This document shows, one piece after another, positions 26,984 through 35,096 of a stretch of DNA of 47,057 bases; position 1 is the first letter of the stretch, and every line of letters begins with the position of its first letter. The notes beneath the pieces were generated by a model. That model did not search any database. It saw only the letters and a list, made by a program, of their open reading frames with translations, and had not been told where the DNA came from. A program made the position numbers and the translations under genes. Source of the stretch: Aliivibrio sifiae (GTDB lineage Bacteria > Pseudomonadota > Gammaproteobacteria > Enterobacterales > Vibrionaceae); assembly GCF_002954715.1 (NCBI RefSeq), contig NZ_MSCP01000001.1:80966-128022 (forward strand), in the 5' to 3' direction.

Positions 26984-27970
26984 TTATTTTCCTCCCTTGC
27001 GTAGGCGAGGGTCTAGAACAACGTATAACATGTCAGCAAGAAGGTTAAAGAACAGCATGAACAGAGTCATGATAAGTAGCTGACCTTGAAGAACTTGGTA
27101 GTCACGAGACGTAATTGCATTAAATAATACTGAGCCTAGACCTGGGTAGTTAAAGATAATTTCAACGATAAGTTGACCACCAATAGCCATACCAAGAGAC
27201 ATAGACAGAGCGGTAACACTTGGAAGCATTGCGTTACGTGCTGCGTAGTTAAATACAACTCGGTTTTCGCTTAATCCCTTACCTTTAGCCATGGTGATGT
27301 AATCTTCACCTAAAAGGTTAATCATGTTGTTACGCATGTTGATTAAGAAACCACCAATTTGGACGATTGAAGCACAGATCAGTGGAAGAATTGCATGGTA
27401 AGCAACATCTTTTATGAATACCCAGCTAGTCCAGTCAGGAATAACTCCAGGAGTATACGCATACCCTGTTGGGAACCATTTTAATCCGACAGCAAAAGTA
27501 AACATGGCAAGCATCGCGATAACAACTTGTGGTACCGCTTGAATAACTAGCATCCCTGGAGAGATAAATGTGTCGTATGCACTGCCGCGTTTCCAAGCTG
27601 CAAAAATGCCTAAGATTGAACCTAAAGAGAAAGAGATAATAACTGCAGTACCAGCTAAGAAAAGAGACCAACCAAATGCGCCGCCTAATAGTGTATTTAC
27701 ACTTAGAGGGTAGAATTTGATAGATGTACCTAATTCCCAAGTTAGAATGTTTTTGATGTAGATAAAGTATTGTTGATAAAGAGGACCATCAACAAAACCA
27801 AGTAGTTGTTTCATAGCTTCGATACGCTCAGGAGTTACCTGAGTGGTGGCATTCGCAAACATCATGACAACAGGGTCACCAGGCATTGCTCGCGGAATGA
27901 TAAAGTTAATCGTTGCAGCAACGACCAACGCAATAAAATAGAACGATAAACGTCTTAGAAAAAATCCCAT
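26984..27970 (-). CDS. Chitobiose ABC importer, permease (OppB/DppB-like)
   Basis: A 328-residue inner-membrane permease with six predicted helices. The first is at about 8-28 and is followed by the typical IPRAMPGDPVVMMF segment; the ATPase-contact region (KGKGLSENRVVFNYAARNAMLP) lies near residue 230. It forms the channel with the OppC-like partner encoded next. It is separated from the binding-protein gene by 145 bases containing a hairpin, which suggests that the binding protein is made in excess. Confidence 0.92.
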   Translation of the reverse strand: MGFFLRRLSFYFIALVVAATINFIIPRAMPGDPVVMMFANATTQVTPERIEAMKQLLGFVDGPLYQQYFIYIKNILTWELGTSIKFYPLSVNTLLGGAFGWSLFLAGTAVIISFSLGSILGIFAAWKRGSAYDTFISPGMLVIQAVPQVVIAMLAMFTFAVGLKWFPTGYAYTPGVIPDWTSWVFIKDVAYHAILPLICASIVQIGGFLINMRNNMINLLGEDYITMAKGKGLSENRVVFNYAARNAMLPSVTALSMSLGMAIGGQLIVEIIFNYPGLGSVLFNAITSRDYQVLQGQLLIMTLFMLFFNLLADMLYVVLDPRLRKGGK

Positions 27971-28080
27971 AACTCACACCTTACTCATCCAGATATTATT
28001 TGCCTGACCTGGAAATCAGGACGTAAAATCCCCTGACGACAAGCGCCAATCCTTTAGCTAGTAGGGAAGGGGAGAATAGG

Positions 28081-28101
28081 CGGTGCACAAGATATGCACC
28101 G
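28081..28101 (-). promoter_or_regulatory. Hairpin after the binding-protein gene
   Basis: CGGTGCA and TGCACCG form a 7-bp stem with a 7-base loop, 15 bases after the stop codon of the binding-protein gene. No T run follows on the minus strand, so transcription can continue into the permeases. A stabilising or partly terminating role would explain higher binding-protein levels. Confidence 0.5.
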
Positions 28102-28115
28102 CAAAGGCTTACATA

Positions 28116-29789
28116 TTACTTAACAGGTTTTAGGTCAAGAACGTGTAGAAGACGCTCAGGAATACCAGCCCAGATGTTTGGACGGCCCTTAGGATTCTTC
28201 TCATTCCACCAACCAGTGAAGCGTTTTGTATTATATTGGTACATGTAAGCACCTGACATAATAGGAAGTGTTACTTGGTTTTCAGCAATGATTTTCTGAA
28301 TACCATGAGCTATTTCAATTTGCTCTTCTTTGTCAGCTGTTTTGTAGAAGCTATCAAGTAGTGCATCTAGTTTCGCATCTTTGAAGTAATGCATTGCGAA
28401 ACGAGGCATACCGTCACCTTCTTGTAGTGCTGAGTTGTATGCACTGTTCCAGTATAGGTGTGGATCCGCTCCGTGGAAGTAGTTAGTGTAAGCTAGGTCG
28501 TATGTGCCTTCTAACATCGCTTGGTTATAAACTGCGAATTCAGGTGTACGAGCTTTTGCTTTAATGCCAACTTCATCTAACTGCTCAACAGCAAGTTGTA
28601 CTGTGTTGTTAAAGTCAGTCCAACCATTTGGAGATTGAATTAGAAGTTCAAATGATTTACCTGATGGAGTATCAACATAGCCATCGCCATTCACATCTTT
28701 AAAGCCAGCTTTAGCTAGTTGTTTCTTAGCGCCTTCAACATTGTAAGTATTAAATTTCTTATACTTATTATGAATCGCTTCATCAGACCATGCTTCAAAT
28801 GCATAGCCAAGACCTGATGCGAAATCATTTACAGTACCGCCGCCGTAGAATGCGATATCAATGATGGTTTGACGGTCAAGAGCCATACCCATAGCACGAC
28901 GGAATTCAACGTTTGTTAACGCTTCATTTTTAGCAGCATCTGGGTTTTTGAAGTTAACCATTAATGCTTGTGTACCTGATGGCGGGTACCAGTATTGGTG
29001 GCTAGGGCTTGCTGATGCGTAAGTACGATCGATGTCAGGAATGAAAGATGAAGTCCAATCCAACTCAGAGTTTACGATTTTACCAAGTAGTTGGTCATTG
29101 TTCGCAATTTGAGGAACACGTAGACAGTCAACATCTAGGTTATCATTATCCCAGTAGTTAGGGTTACGACACTGAATGTAAAGTTGTGGTGTAAATGTAT
29201 CAATTTCAGTGAACGGACCTGTACCAACTGGATTTTCATTGGTGAACGTTGTTGGGTTTTCTACTTTAGACCAAACGTGTTCTGCGACGATTGGCACTAG
29301 AGAAATTTCATAAGGTACGTTTGAATTCGCTTCTGATAGGCTGAATTTTACTTGGTATTCATTTAGACGTTCAACTTTTGTAACCCACTTATTGATACCA
29401 CGTTGATCAAGCTCTGGCTTGTCTTTCAGTAACTGATAAGAATAGATAACATCGTCAGCAGTAAATTTTTCGCCGTCAGACCATTTAACGCCTTTACGAA
29501 TGTCAAAAGTAACACTCATCAGGTCATCAGACATGCGGAAGTCTTCTGCAAGACGCATTACTGGCTCATTACCATGCATTTCATTAAAGATAACTAATGG
29601 CTCGTAAACAAAATCTGTTGTTGTACGAAGGTTAGTTGCAAGGTATGGGTTAAAGTTTTGAATCATTGTAGGGTAGAAATCAGGTACTACTGTTAGCTCA
29701 CTTCGTGCTGCTGCATCCGTAGCTGCAAAACCCGTTGTTGCTGCAAGTACTGCAGCAGCTAGTGTAGTTTTTTTAATATTGGCAAGCAT
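28116..29789 (-). CDS. cbp: Periplasmic chitin-oligosaccharide-binding protein (CBP)
   Basis: A 557-residue solute-binding protein of the peptide/oligosaccharide family 5 (DppA/OppA fold). A signal peptide occupies about residues 1-28 (LAAAVLAATTGFA core, cut near AAA). The family signature RKGVKWSDGEKFTADDVIYS lies near residue 95. It delivers (GlcNAc)n to the ABC importer. In V. cholerae the same protein (VC0620) also holds the sensor ChiS inactive until chitin oligosaccharide binds. It is first gene of the operon and adjacent to chiS, so the same dual role is likely here. Confidence 0.93.
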   Translation of the reverse strand: MLANIKKTTLAAAVLAATTGFAATDAAARSELTVVPDFYPTMIQNFNPYLATNLRTTTDFVYEPLVIFNEMHGNEPVMRLAEDFRMSDDLMSVTFDIRKGVKWSDGEKFTADDVIYSYQLLKDKPELDQRGINKWVTKVERLNEYQVKFSLSEANSNVPYEISLVPIVAEHVWSKVENPTTFTNENPVGTGPFTEIDTFTPQLYIQCRNPNYWDNDNLDVDCLRVPQIANNDQLLGKIVNSELDWTSSFIPDIDRTYASASPSHQYWYPPSGTQALMVNFKNPDAAKNEALTNVEFRRAMGMALDRQTIIDIAFYGGGTVNDFASGLGYAFEAWSDEAIHNKYKKFNTYNVEGAKKQLAKAGFKDVNGDGYVDTPSGKSFELLIQSPNGWTDFNNTVQLAVEQLDEVGIKAKARTPEFAVYNQAMLEGTYDLAYTNYFHGADPHLYWNSAYNSALQEGDGMPRFAMHYFKDAKLDALLDSFYKTADKEEQIEIAHGIQKIIAENQVTLPIMSGAYMYQYNTKRFTGWWNEKNPKGRPNIWAGIPERLLHVLDLKPVK

Positions 29790-29856
29790 AGCTGTTCCTT
29801 ACTCTTTGCTTTATGTTTCACTATATATACGTATTTAACAATTTGATAAATACACA

Positions 29857-29872
29857 TTGAGGCCTACCTCAA
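29857..29872. promoter_or_regulatory. Promoter-proximal inverted repeat of the chitobiose operon
   Basis: TTGAGG-CCTA-CCTCAA is a perfect 6-4-6 dyad. A -10-like TATAGT (minus strand, 29825-29820) puts the start near 29813, so the dyad is centred near -51, a usual activator position next to a poor -35 region. The binding protein is unknown. Confidence 0.4.
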
Positions 29873-29942
29873 ATTCAGTTTTTTCCAGAACATCTTAAAC
29901 AGTTGTTGAGTGGTCTGTAGGCCTTGGGCATGTATAGGAAAC

Positions 29943-30016
29943 CGTTTTATCACTAAAACGTCAATTTCGATTCCCGTTAAAAACGGCAAAATCCCTTTTT
30001 TTAACGTTAAAAACGT
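29943..30016. promoter_or_regulatory. Three evenly spaced dyads upstream of the chitobiose operon, candidate ChiS sites
   Basis: Three related dyads are present: CGTTTT-N6-AAAACG (29943-29960), CCGTT-AAA-AACGG (29974-29986) and ACGTT-AAA-AACGT (30004-30016). The last two share the 11-base core CGTTAAAAACG and are exactly 30 bases apart; the first is centred 28.5 bases from the second. Near-helical phasing suggests cooperative binding on one DNA face. In V. cholerae ChiS binds the chb promoter directly, so ChiS is the obvious candidate. Confidence 0.45.
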
Positions 30017-30097
30017 CATTATTGATATTGTTGATTGTTTTTTGCTCTGTAAAGTCTGTGTGACACCGCTCCCATGAATGATGAACTGTATACCTCT

Positions 30098-30117
30098 GTG
30101 TTAGTAATTACTTACAC
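30098..30117. promoter_or_regulatory. SlmA-type binding site upstream of the chitobiose operon
   Basis: GTGTTAGTAATTACTTACAC is a 20-bp palindrome with one mismatched pair. Its core at 30100-30115 matches the SlmA pattern GTNAGTNNNNACTNAC at every fixed position. In V. cholerae the nucleoid-occlusion protein SlmA directly activates the chitobiose operon, so this site has a known functional precedent. Confidence 0.65.
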
Positions 30118-30177
30118 CCATATTCTTTTAATATAATGTCTTTTCTATTTTACTCGTGAATAGTGATAGTGATCACT

Positions 30178-30243
30178 TGTGATCTGTATCGTTAATTTTT
30201 TTGCTAAAATTATCACTTTAGATTTGTTGTGAGTGGCTTCTCA
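30178..30243. promoter_or_regulatory. Two CRP-like sites in the chb-chiS intergenic region
   Basis: TGTGA-TCTGTA-TCGTT (30178-30193) and TGTGA-GTGGCT-TCTCA (30228-30243) resemble TGTGA-N6-TCACA. The second matches 9 of 10 conserved bases. Catabolite control of chitobiose use is plausible, but both sites are nearly 400 bases or more from the operon start, so the role is uncertain. Confidence 0.3.
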
Positions 30244-30356
30244 TTATGATGACAAAAGTATTAAGATGGCCTTATTCGATGGTTTTTTAGGGAAAATAAT
30301 GATTTTTTTGACCGCTGTTTTAATCTTATTTTGATTAGTAAAATTGCAGAGAAAAG

Positions 30357-30387
30357 AAAAAGCCTACAATAAATGTAAGCTTTTTTT
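30357..30387. terminator. Bidirectional terminator after chiS
   Basis: AAAAAGCCTACA (30357-30368) pairs with TGTAAGCTTTTT (30374-30385) through a 5-base loop; one position mismatches when read on the plus strand and is a G-T wobble on the minus strand. T-rich tails exist on both strands, seven T on the plus strand. It ends chiS and could also end a plus-strand transcript from the intergenic region. Confidence 0.8.
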
Positions 30388-30406
30388 GGGGTTAAAATAT
30401 GGAAGA

Positions 30407-33400
30407 TTAATTCGATGAGATAAGTATTTTTAGCTTATCTTTTATGCGAATTAACTTATCTCGTTGGGGGTTATGTGAGTCACAATGATCAAGGATATAC
30501 TCCAGAGTACTAATTACTGTGCGCCATCTTGGTGTCTTTGGTAGAGTTTCAACTCGTAGATACTTATCAAGGGTACGTGTTTGTAAGGTACTTCTATCTA
30601 AGTAAACTCGCCATAATCCACTTTCTTCAGCAAGAGTATATTTTGTTTGCCCAGTACCTTCTTCCCAATATGTTAATCCTGATATCATGCCATCAACAAT
30701 AAGCTCTCTCATTATTATGCCTTTATCTTCTTTATTTTCATTTGCCTTATTAGCAAGCTGAGCGATGTCACCTCCAACTAATGATAAAGAATCTAGCTTT
30801 TGTTTATCGCCTTCAAATGCAAACGCTGAGAGCGCTTCTACTGCATTTTCTAAGTCATGAATACGTTGCTCGCTGGCTTCATGTGTATGACTTACGATAA
30901 GCATTAATGAAAGACCTGATTCAGCAGGCAAATGCAGAAGATCTGCATTTATTTGCTCAATACTTCCATCAATGTATACATCGATGTTGCCTCTATAATT
31001 CTGTTTGTTTTCAATTAAGCTTCTTTTCGCAATAAGTTCATCTATCGTATAGCGAGACAGTTGCTCTTCGGTTCGTTGGAATAACTTAGCAGCAGATTGA
31101 TTTACATATTGGATATAGCCATCATTTTTAGCACAGATAATCGCTTCATGAGCATGATTAAGCTGTTCGAGAATATGACCTTGAGTTTCTAATAAACTGG
31201 CTTCAATTTTCTCTCTGTGGCGTATCTCTTGTTGTAAGCGCCCATTTTCGTTAAGGAATACCTCGGCCTGACTTGCTTGAAGGTGTGCTTTAATTCGGGC
31301 TGCTAATTCTTGTTTATTAAACGGTTTACTTAAATAATCATTTGCTCCTGACTCAAATCCTCTAATACGGTCTTGAGTTTGGTTTAGTGCGGTGAGCATT
31401 ATGATTGGGAGTTGTGAATGGTCATATTGCTGTCTTAATGACTGACATACTTCATAACCGCTCATTCCTGGCATCATGACGTCAAGAAGAAGTAATTCGG
31501 GTTTCTCTTCTTGTAATACTTGTAAGGTTTCAGGCCCGTCATTTGCTGTTTTAATGCGATACCCTTCTAATCTTAAAAAGCTGCTTAATACTTGAAGGTT
31601 CACCGGTTCATCATCAGCAACAAGTAATAAAGGACCATTAGGATTCTCCGGTGATTTTTCTGCTAATTCGTCTAAATTATATTCTAATATTTCAGGTGTT
31701 TGATAATGAGCAATATCGTCTTTAGAGAATTGCTTGTGTTGTTGGATTTGTTCTTTTGTAGCTAAAGGGATCGTGAAGCTAAATGTCGCTCCAACCATAG
31801 GTTGGCTGCTTACATATAAAGAGCCTCCCATCAATTCAATTAACTGACGACTAATAGATAAGCCAAGTCCTGACCCCTGACGGTAACGGTTAGAATCATG
31901 GCCTGCTTGTATTAAGGGCTCAAATATATGTTCTAATTCATCCGCTGGGATCCCATGACCAGTATCTACGACTTGAACACGTAAAAATTGATCAACAACG
32001 CTTGCTGATATAACAATCTTACCTTCTGAAGTGTACTTAATCGCATTACCAATTAAGTTATATAATACCTGTTCAAGTCGTTGTTCATCTGCGTAAACGA
32101 AAGGTAATGATTTATCGACTTGGTTGATAATACGAATCGATTTATGACCGAGTAAATGCTGTGATAATTCAAGAACTAAGCTTGTTGCAGAAGAAAGGTC
32201 GGCAACATGACGATTAATATCTAAATTACCATGGCGCATCTTATGGTAATCCAATAAATCATTAACAAGGTTTGTTAATCGTTGACCACTATTAATAATG
32301 ATCTCTAATTGGTGTTTATGAGATGCAGATATCGGCCCATTAGCACCAGTATAAAGTGCTTCTGCAATGCCTACCATACCATGTAAAGGCGTTCTTAATT
32401 CATGGGATGTGGTCGCTAGAAATTCATCTTTTAACTTATCTGCGGCTTCTAATTCGCTATTTTTGTTTTGGATAACCGTTAAGTTTACTTCAAGCTCTTC
32501 ATTTTGAGCTTTAATGAGTTGAATTTTCTCTCTAATAGAGCGCTGCATACGAGCAAAGCTTACCGCAAGGCGACCAATTTCATCTTTTCTATCGGTACTG
32601 ATCATATCTTGATCAAGATCTCCGGCAGATACTCGTTCTGCTGCCCAAGTTAACCTTAATAAGGGAGCAGTTATGGAGTTTGATAAGAAATGAGAGGCTA
32701 TAACAACACTTACAATCGCAATGATCATAGCAATAATAAAAATCTGTTCTAATTGCTGTATGCGAGCGAAAGCTTCTTTTTCTGGTAGCTCTATAGATAA
32801 GCCCCACGTATGGCCATCTATATTAATTGCAGTAAAAGCGGCCAGTACTTTTTGCCCGTTTTTATCCATAAAACTGCCAACATCGGTTTTTCCGGATAAT
32901 GCGGCAGCCATATTTTTAGATAAGTTTTTATTGGTATCGCTACTACTAATACGCGAATAAGAGTCTTCACCAACAAAATAGGTTTTAGTTGATGTATTTT
33001 CTTTCGTGTTATCTAAAAGGTGAGTAAGCCCAGTATTTGGTAATTTGAATAGCACGAAACTATGTAAATAGCCTTGCTGGACAATGGGGGCTGCAAACCA
33101 TGAAATACTCTCACCATTAACATAAGAGAAGTCTGAAAATATTACGGGTATATTGTCTTTGTTTTTAGAGTCTTCAACCATGGTTCGTACCTGGCTGTAG
33201 GTTTTCTCTAATGTGGTTCCTTTATATTTACCAGTAAGTAAATTAGTTCCGTAGTTATCTTCTTTTTTTGTTGAATAGACAACATTGCCATTAATATCAA
33301 CGAGTAATATGTCTGTAAAATCAGAACGTTTGAGTAATTCTTGATAGGCCCAATGATAACGTTTATGCAGGAGGCGATAGCGTTCACTACCAATGTATGA

Positions 33401-33787
33401 GTCTGATTCAGGCAAAATACTGGTACGAATTTTATCTCCCGAACCTTCTATATATCGTAATTGAGCATTTTTTCTTGCGTTTTCTATCGAGGTTCCCAAA
33501 CTAGGGAATGCACTAATTAAACCGTAGAATCGTCCACCACTTGCATTAGCTAATTCTGAGCGTGCAAAACCTAATACTTCAGACTCTCTGGCCTTAAAGT
33601 AATTGCTAACTTGTTGTTCTTTATTATCTCGCAATGAAACAAGGTGAGCGGTACTTTGTGTCGCTAGATCTTGGCTATGAGATTGTAGAAAGAAAATAGC
33701 GATGATTGAAAGTGGCGTAATACTTAACACGAGGAATGCAAGCATTAACGTATTTTGAAGACGTTTAAAGTGTTGTTTTTTTTCCAT
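30407..33787 (-). CDS. chiS: Chitin-responsive hybrid sensor/DNA-binding regulator ChiS
   Basis: An inner-membrane hybrid sensor of 1126 residues. TM1 (about 14-32), a periplasmic sensing domain, TM2 (about 345-366) and HAMP are followed by a histidine kinase domain with H462 in TSHELRTPLHG and an HATPase with GSGLGLSI. A receiver domain has D769 in LLLDVMMPGMSGYE. A long C-terminal part (about 860-1126) includes a PAS-like segment and the region that binds DNA in V. cholerae ChiS. The phospho-sites fall within a few residues of the V. cholerae positions. ChiS is held inactive by CBP and, once released, activates the neighbouring chitobiose operon and other chitin genes. Confidence 0.94.
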   Translation of the reverse strand: MEKKQHFKRLQNTLMLAFLVLSITPLSIIAIFFLQSHSQDLATQSTAHLVSLRDNKEQQVSNYFKARESEVLGFARSELANASGGRFYGLISAFPSLGTSIENARKNAQLRYIEGSGDKIRTSILPESDSYIGSERYRLLHKRYHWAYQELLKRSDFTDILLVDINGNVVYSTKKEDNYGTNLLTGKYKGTTLEKTYSQVRTMVEDSKNKDNIPVIFSDFSYVNGESISWFAAPIVQQGYLHSFVLFKLPNTGLTHLLDNTKENTSTKTYFVGEDSYSRISSSDTNKNLSKNMAAALSGKTDVGSFMDKNGQKVLAAFTAINIDGHTWGLSIELPEKEAFARIQQLEQIFIIAMIIAIVSVVIASHFLSNSITAPLLRLTWAAERVSAGDLDQDMISTDRKDEIGRLAVSFARMQRSIREKIQLIKAQNEELEVNLTVIQNKNSELEAADKLKDEFLATTSHELRTPLHGMVGIAEALYTGANGPISASHKHQLEIIINSGQRLTNLVNDLLDYHKMRHGNLDINRHVADLSSATSLVLELSQHLLGHKSIRIINQVDKSLPFVYADEQRLEQVLYNLIGNAIKYTSEGKIVISASVVDQFLRVQVVDTGHGIPADELEHIFEPLIQAGHDSNRYRQGSGLGLSISRQLIELMGGSLYVSSQPMVGATFSFTIPLATKEQIQQHKQFSKDDIAHYQTPEILEYNLDELAEKSPENPNGPLLLVADDEPVNLQVLSSFLRLEGYRIKTANDGPETLQVLQEEKPELLLLDVMMPGMSGYEVCQSLRQQYDHSQLPIIMLTALNQTQDRIRGFESGANDYLSKPFNKQELAARIKAHLQASQAEVFLNENGRLQQEIRHREKIEASLLETQGHILEQLNHAHEAIICAKNDGYIQYVNQSAAKLFQRTEEQLSRYTIDELIAKRSLIENKQNYRGNIDVYIDGSIEQINADLLHLPAESGLSLMLIVSHTHEASEQRIHDLENAVEALSAFAFEGDKQKLDSLSLVGGDIAQLANKANENKEDKGIIMRELIVDGMISGLTYWEEGTGQTKYTLAEESGLWRVYLDRSTLQTRTLDKYLRVETLPKTPRWRTVISTLEYILDHCDSHNPQRDKLIRIKDKLKILISSN

Positions 33788-33877
33788 TTTAAGGCCTAAT
33801 CTGCACTGTTATCCATTCAGCGAAATTGACACAATTAACGTGTCAGTAAACGTATGTTGGTGGATTTTAACGAGAAA

Positions 33878-33928
33878 CTCTGTTGCCTCTTATACGTAAA
33901 TTACGTTAAAAATCAAGCAACAGAGCCC
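33878..33928 (-). terminator. Candidate terminator of rsmC
   Basis: CTCTGTTGC (33878-33886) pairs with GCAACAGAG (33917-33925). On the minus strand the stem is followed by TTTCTCGTT. The 30-base loop contains a smaller ACGTAA/TTACGT dyad. It lies between the rsmC stop and the chiS promoter region. Confidence 0.5.
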
Positions 33929-33951
33929 CAAAGTGCGGCGGTAGGCAATAA

Positions 33952-34971
33952 TTATTTTTGAGCTGAATAGATTTTGAATTTATTATTCTTAGCTAATGTT
34001 TCACAATGCCCAAACGCTTTTTCAATAATTGGGGGGTATTGTAAAAAGCTATTTGCGACTAAAATTAACTGACCTTGATGGGTTAAGTTTTGTGGTGCTT
34101 TCTCAAGTAACTCCTCGGTTGAAGAATAATGTGTTTTTAATCCGGCATGAAACGGTGGATTACTTACGATAAATTGATAGTTTTCTTTTGTATTTGAATA
34201 TACATCGCTAGCAAATACATGACCTTCTAAGTCATTTGCTTTTAATGTCTCAATAGAGGAAGCAATGGCAAGAGCACTGATATCAACCATATCTAAATGG
34301 ATTTTAGGGTTGAGTGTTTTCATTACTGAACCTAAAACCCCAGCGCCACAGCCAAAATCTAGAACATGACCGCGTAAGTTAGGTAATGTTTGCAGTAATA
34401 ATTCAGATCCTTTATCAAATTCACCATGGCTAAATACACCTGGTAAGCTTCTTACTTCTATTGTGTGGTTTTCAAACTGAACTTGATATTCTTTAAACCA
34501 ATCTTGCAGGGTAAAAGTAGGAACATTTTCTGTACATTGTCCCCAATAAAAGCTGCATCGGCGAGCTGAATCAAATTTATTCATTGGCCCTAAATCGGCA
34601 AACATTTTTTCAATGCTTTTAACACCACTTCTATTCTCACCCACGACAACAATCTCAGTATCTTTACCTAGCTTTGCCAGCAGCATTGTTAGTAAGTACT
34701 CAGCCTCAGCTTTTGCTTTGGGCCAATAAAGTAAAATCATATCAGCATTGGTTTCTTCTACTAACTCTGCGCCGAAATAGCATTTGATAGAATGATGTTC
34801 TGAAAATTGCTGATAGTAAGCATAGTTGGTAGTAAAGATAGATGTAGAAGCACAATGCTTATCTAGCTCAAGAGGAAAGTCATCGATAAGTTCACCAGCA
34901 ATGAGAACATGTTTACCTTCAAAATAGGCAAGTTGACGTTGAGTGATTTGACTTGGAGCAGAGTAAGACAT
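33952..34971 (-). CDS. rsmC: 16S rRNA (guanine1207-N2)-methyltransferase
   Basis: RsmC methylates G1207 of 16S rRNA in the small subunit using S-adenosylmethionine. The protein has 339 residues; E. coli RsmC has 343. An N-terminal methyltransferase-like domain carries [11 protein letters not shown], and [10 protein letters not shown] links to the catalytic domain with the SAM motif [11 protein letters not shown] and the catalytic SNPPFHAG. The open frame runs 14 codons further up, to 35013. The ATG at 34971 has GAGG five bases before it and gives the normal N-terminus, so it is preferred. Confidence 0.95.
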   Translation of the reverse strand: MSYSAPSQITQRQLAYFEGKHVLIAGELIDDFPLELDKHCASTSIFTTNYAYYQQFSEHHSIKCYFGAELVEETNADMILLYWPKAKAEAEYLLTMLLAKLGKDTEIVVVGENRSGVKSIEKMFADLGPMNKFDSARRCSFYWGQCTENVPTFTLQDWFKEYQVQFENHTIEVRSLPGVFSHGEFDKGSELLLQTLPNLRGHVLDFGCGAGVLGSVMKTLNPKIHLDMVDISALAIASSIETLKANDLEGHVFASDVYSNTKENYQFIVSNPPFHAGLKTHYSSTEELLEKAPQNLTHQGQLILVANSFLQYPPIIEKAFGHCETLAKNNKFKIYSAQK

Positions 34972-35040
34972 AATGGCCTCGAAAGAATACAAAAACTGGC
35001 GAGATTGTCCCACAAAGGAAGAGGAAGGAAAAGAAAAGTA

Positions 35041-35076
35041 AGAGGCTGTTTATATGAGTAAATAAATACAGCCTCT
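35041..35076. terminator. Hairpin after the AI-2E family gene
   Basis: AGAGGCTGT (35041-35049) and ACAGCCTCT (35068-35076) form a perfect 9-bp stem with an 18-base AT-rich loop, 20 bases after the stop codon. The minus-strand tail is only moderately T-rich, so termination may be partial. Confidence 0.5.
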
Positions 35077-35096
35077 ACTTAATAGAATTTAAAGCT

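Larger units (their letters stand above)
29790..30406. other. 617-bp regulatory region between chiS and the chitobiose operon
   Basis: No convincing protein-coding frame is present. The region holds the operon promoter, a 16-bp proximal dyad, three phased dyads, a SlmA-type palindrome, CRP-like sites, the palindrome AGTGATCACT (30168-30177), a plus-strand TATAAT (30132-30137), and a terminator hairpin near chiS. Because both flanking genes point left, the whole length is available for control of the chitobiose operon. Confidence 0.8.

Noticed and set aside
30168-30177. Palindrome AGTGATCACT as an independent operator
   Set aside because: It is short and close to a CRP-like half site; on its own it is not enough to claim a separate regulator.
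30246-30290. A 14-codon frame in the chb-chiS intergenic region
   Set aside because: It is too short, has no clear ribosome site and no distinctive composition, so it is treated as chance.
34972-35013. N-terminal extension of the rsmC frame
   Set aside because: The ATG at 34971 has GAGG at good spacing and yields the usual RsmC start.
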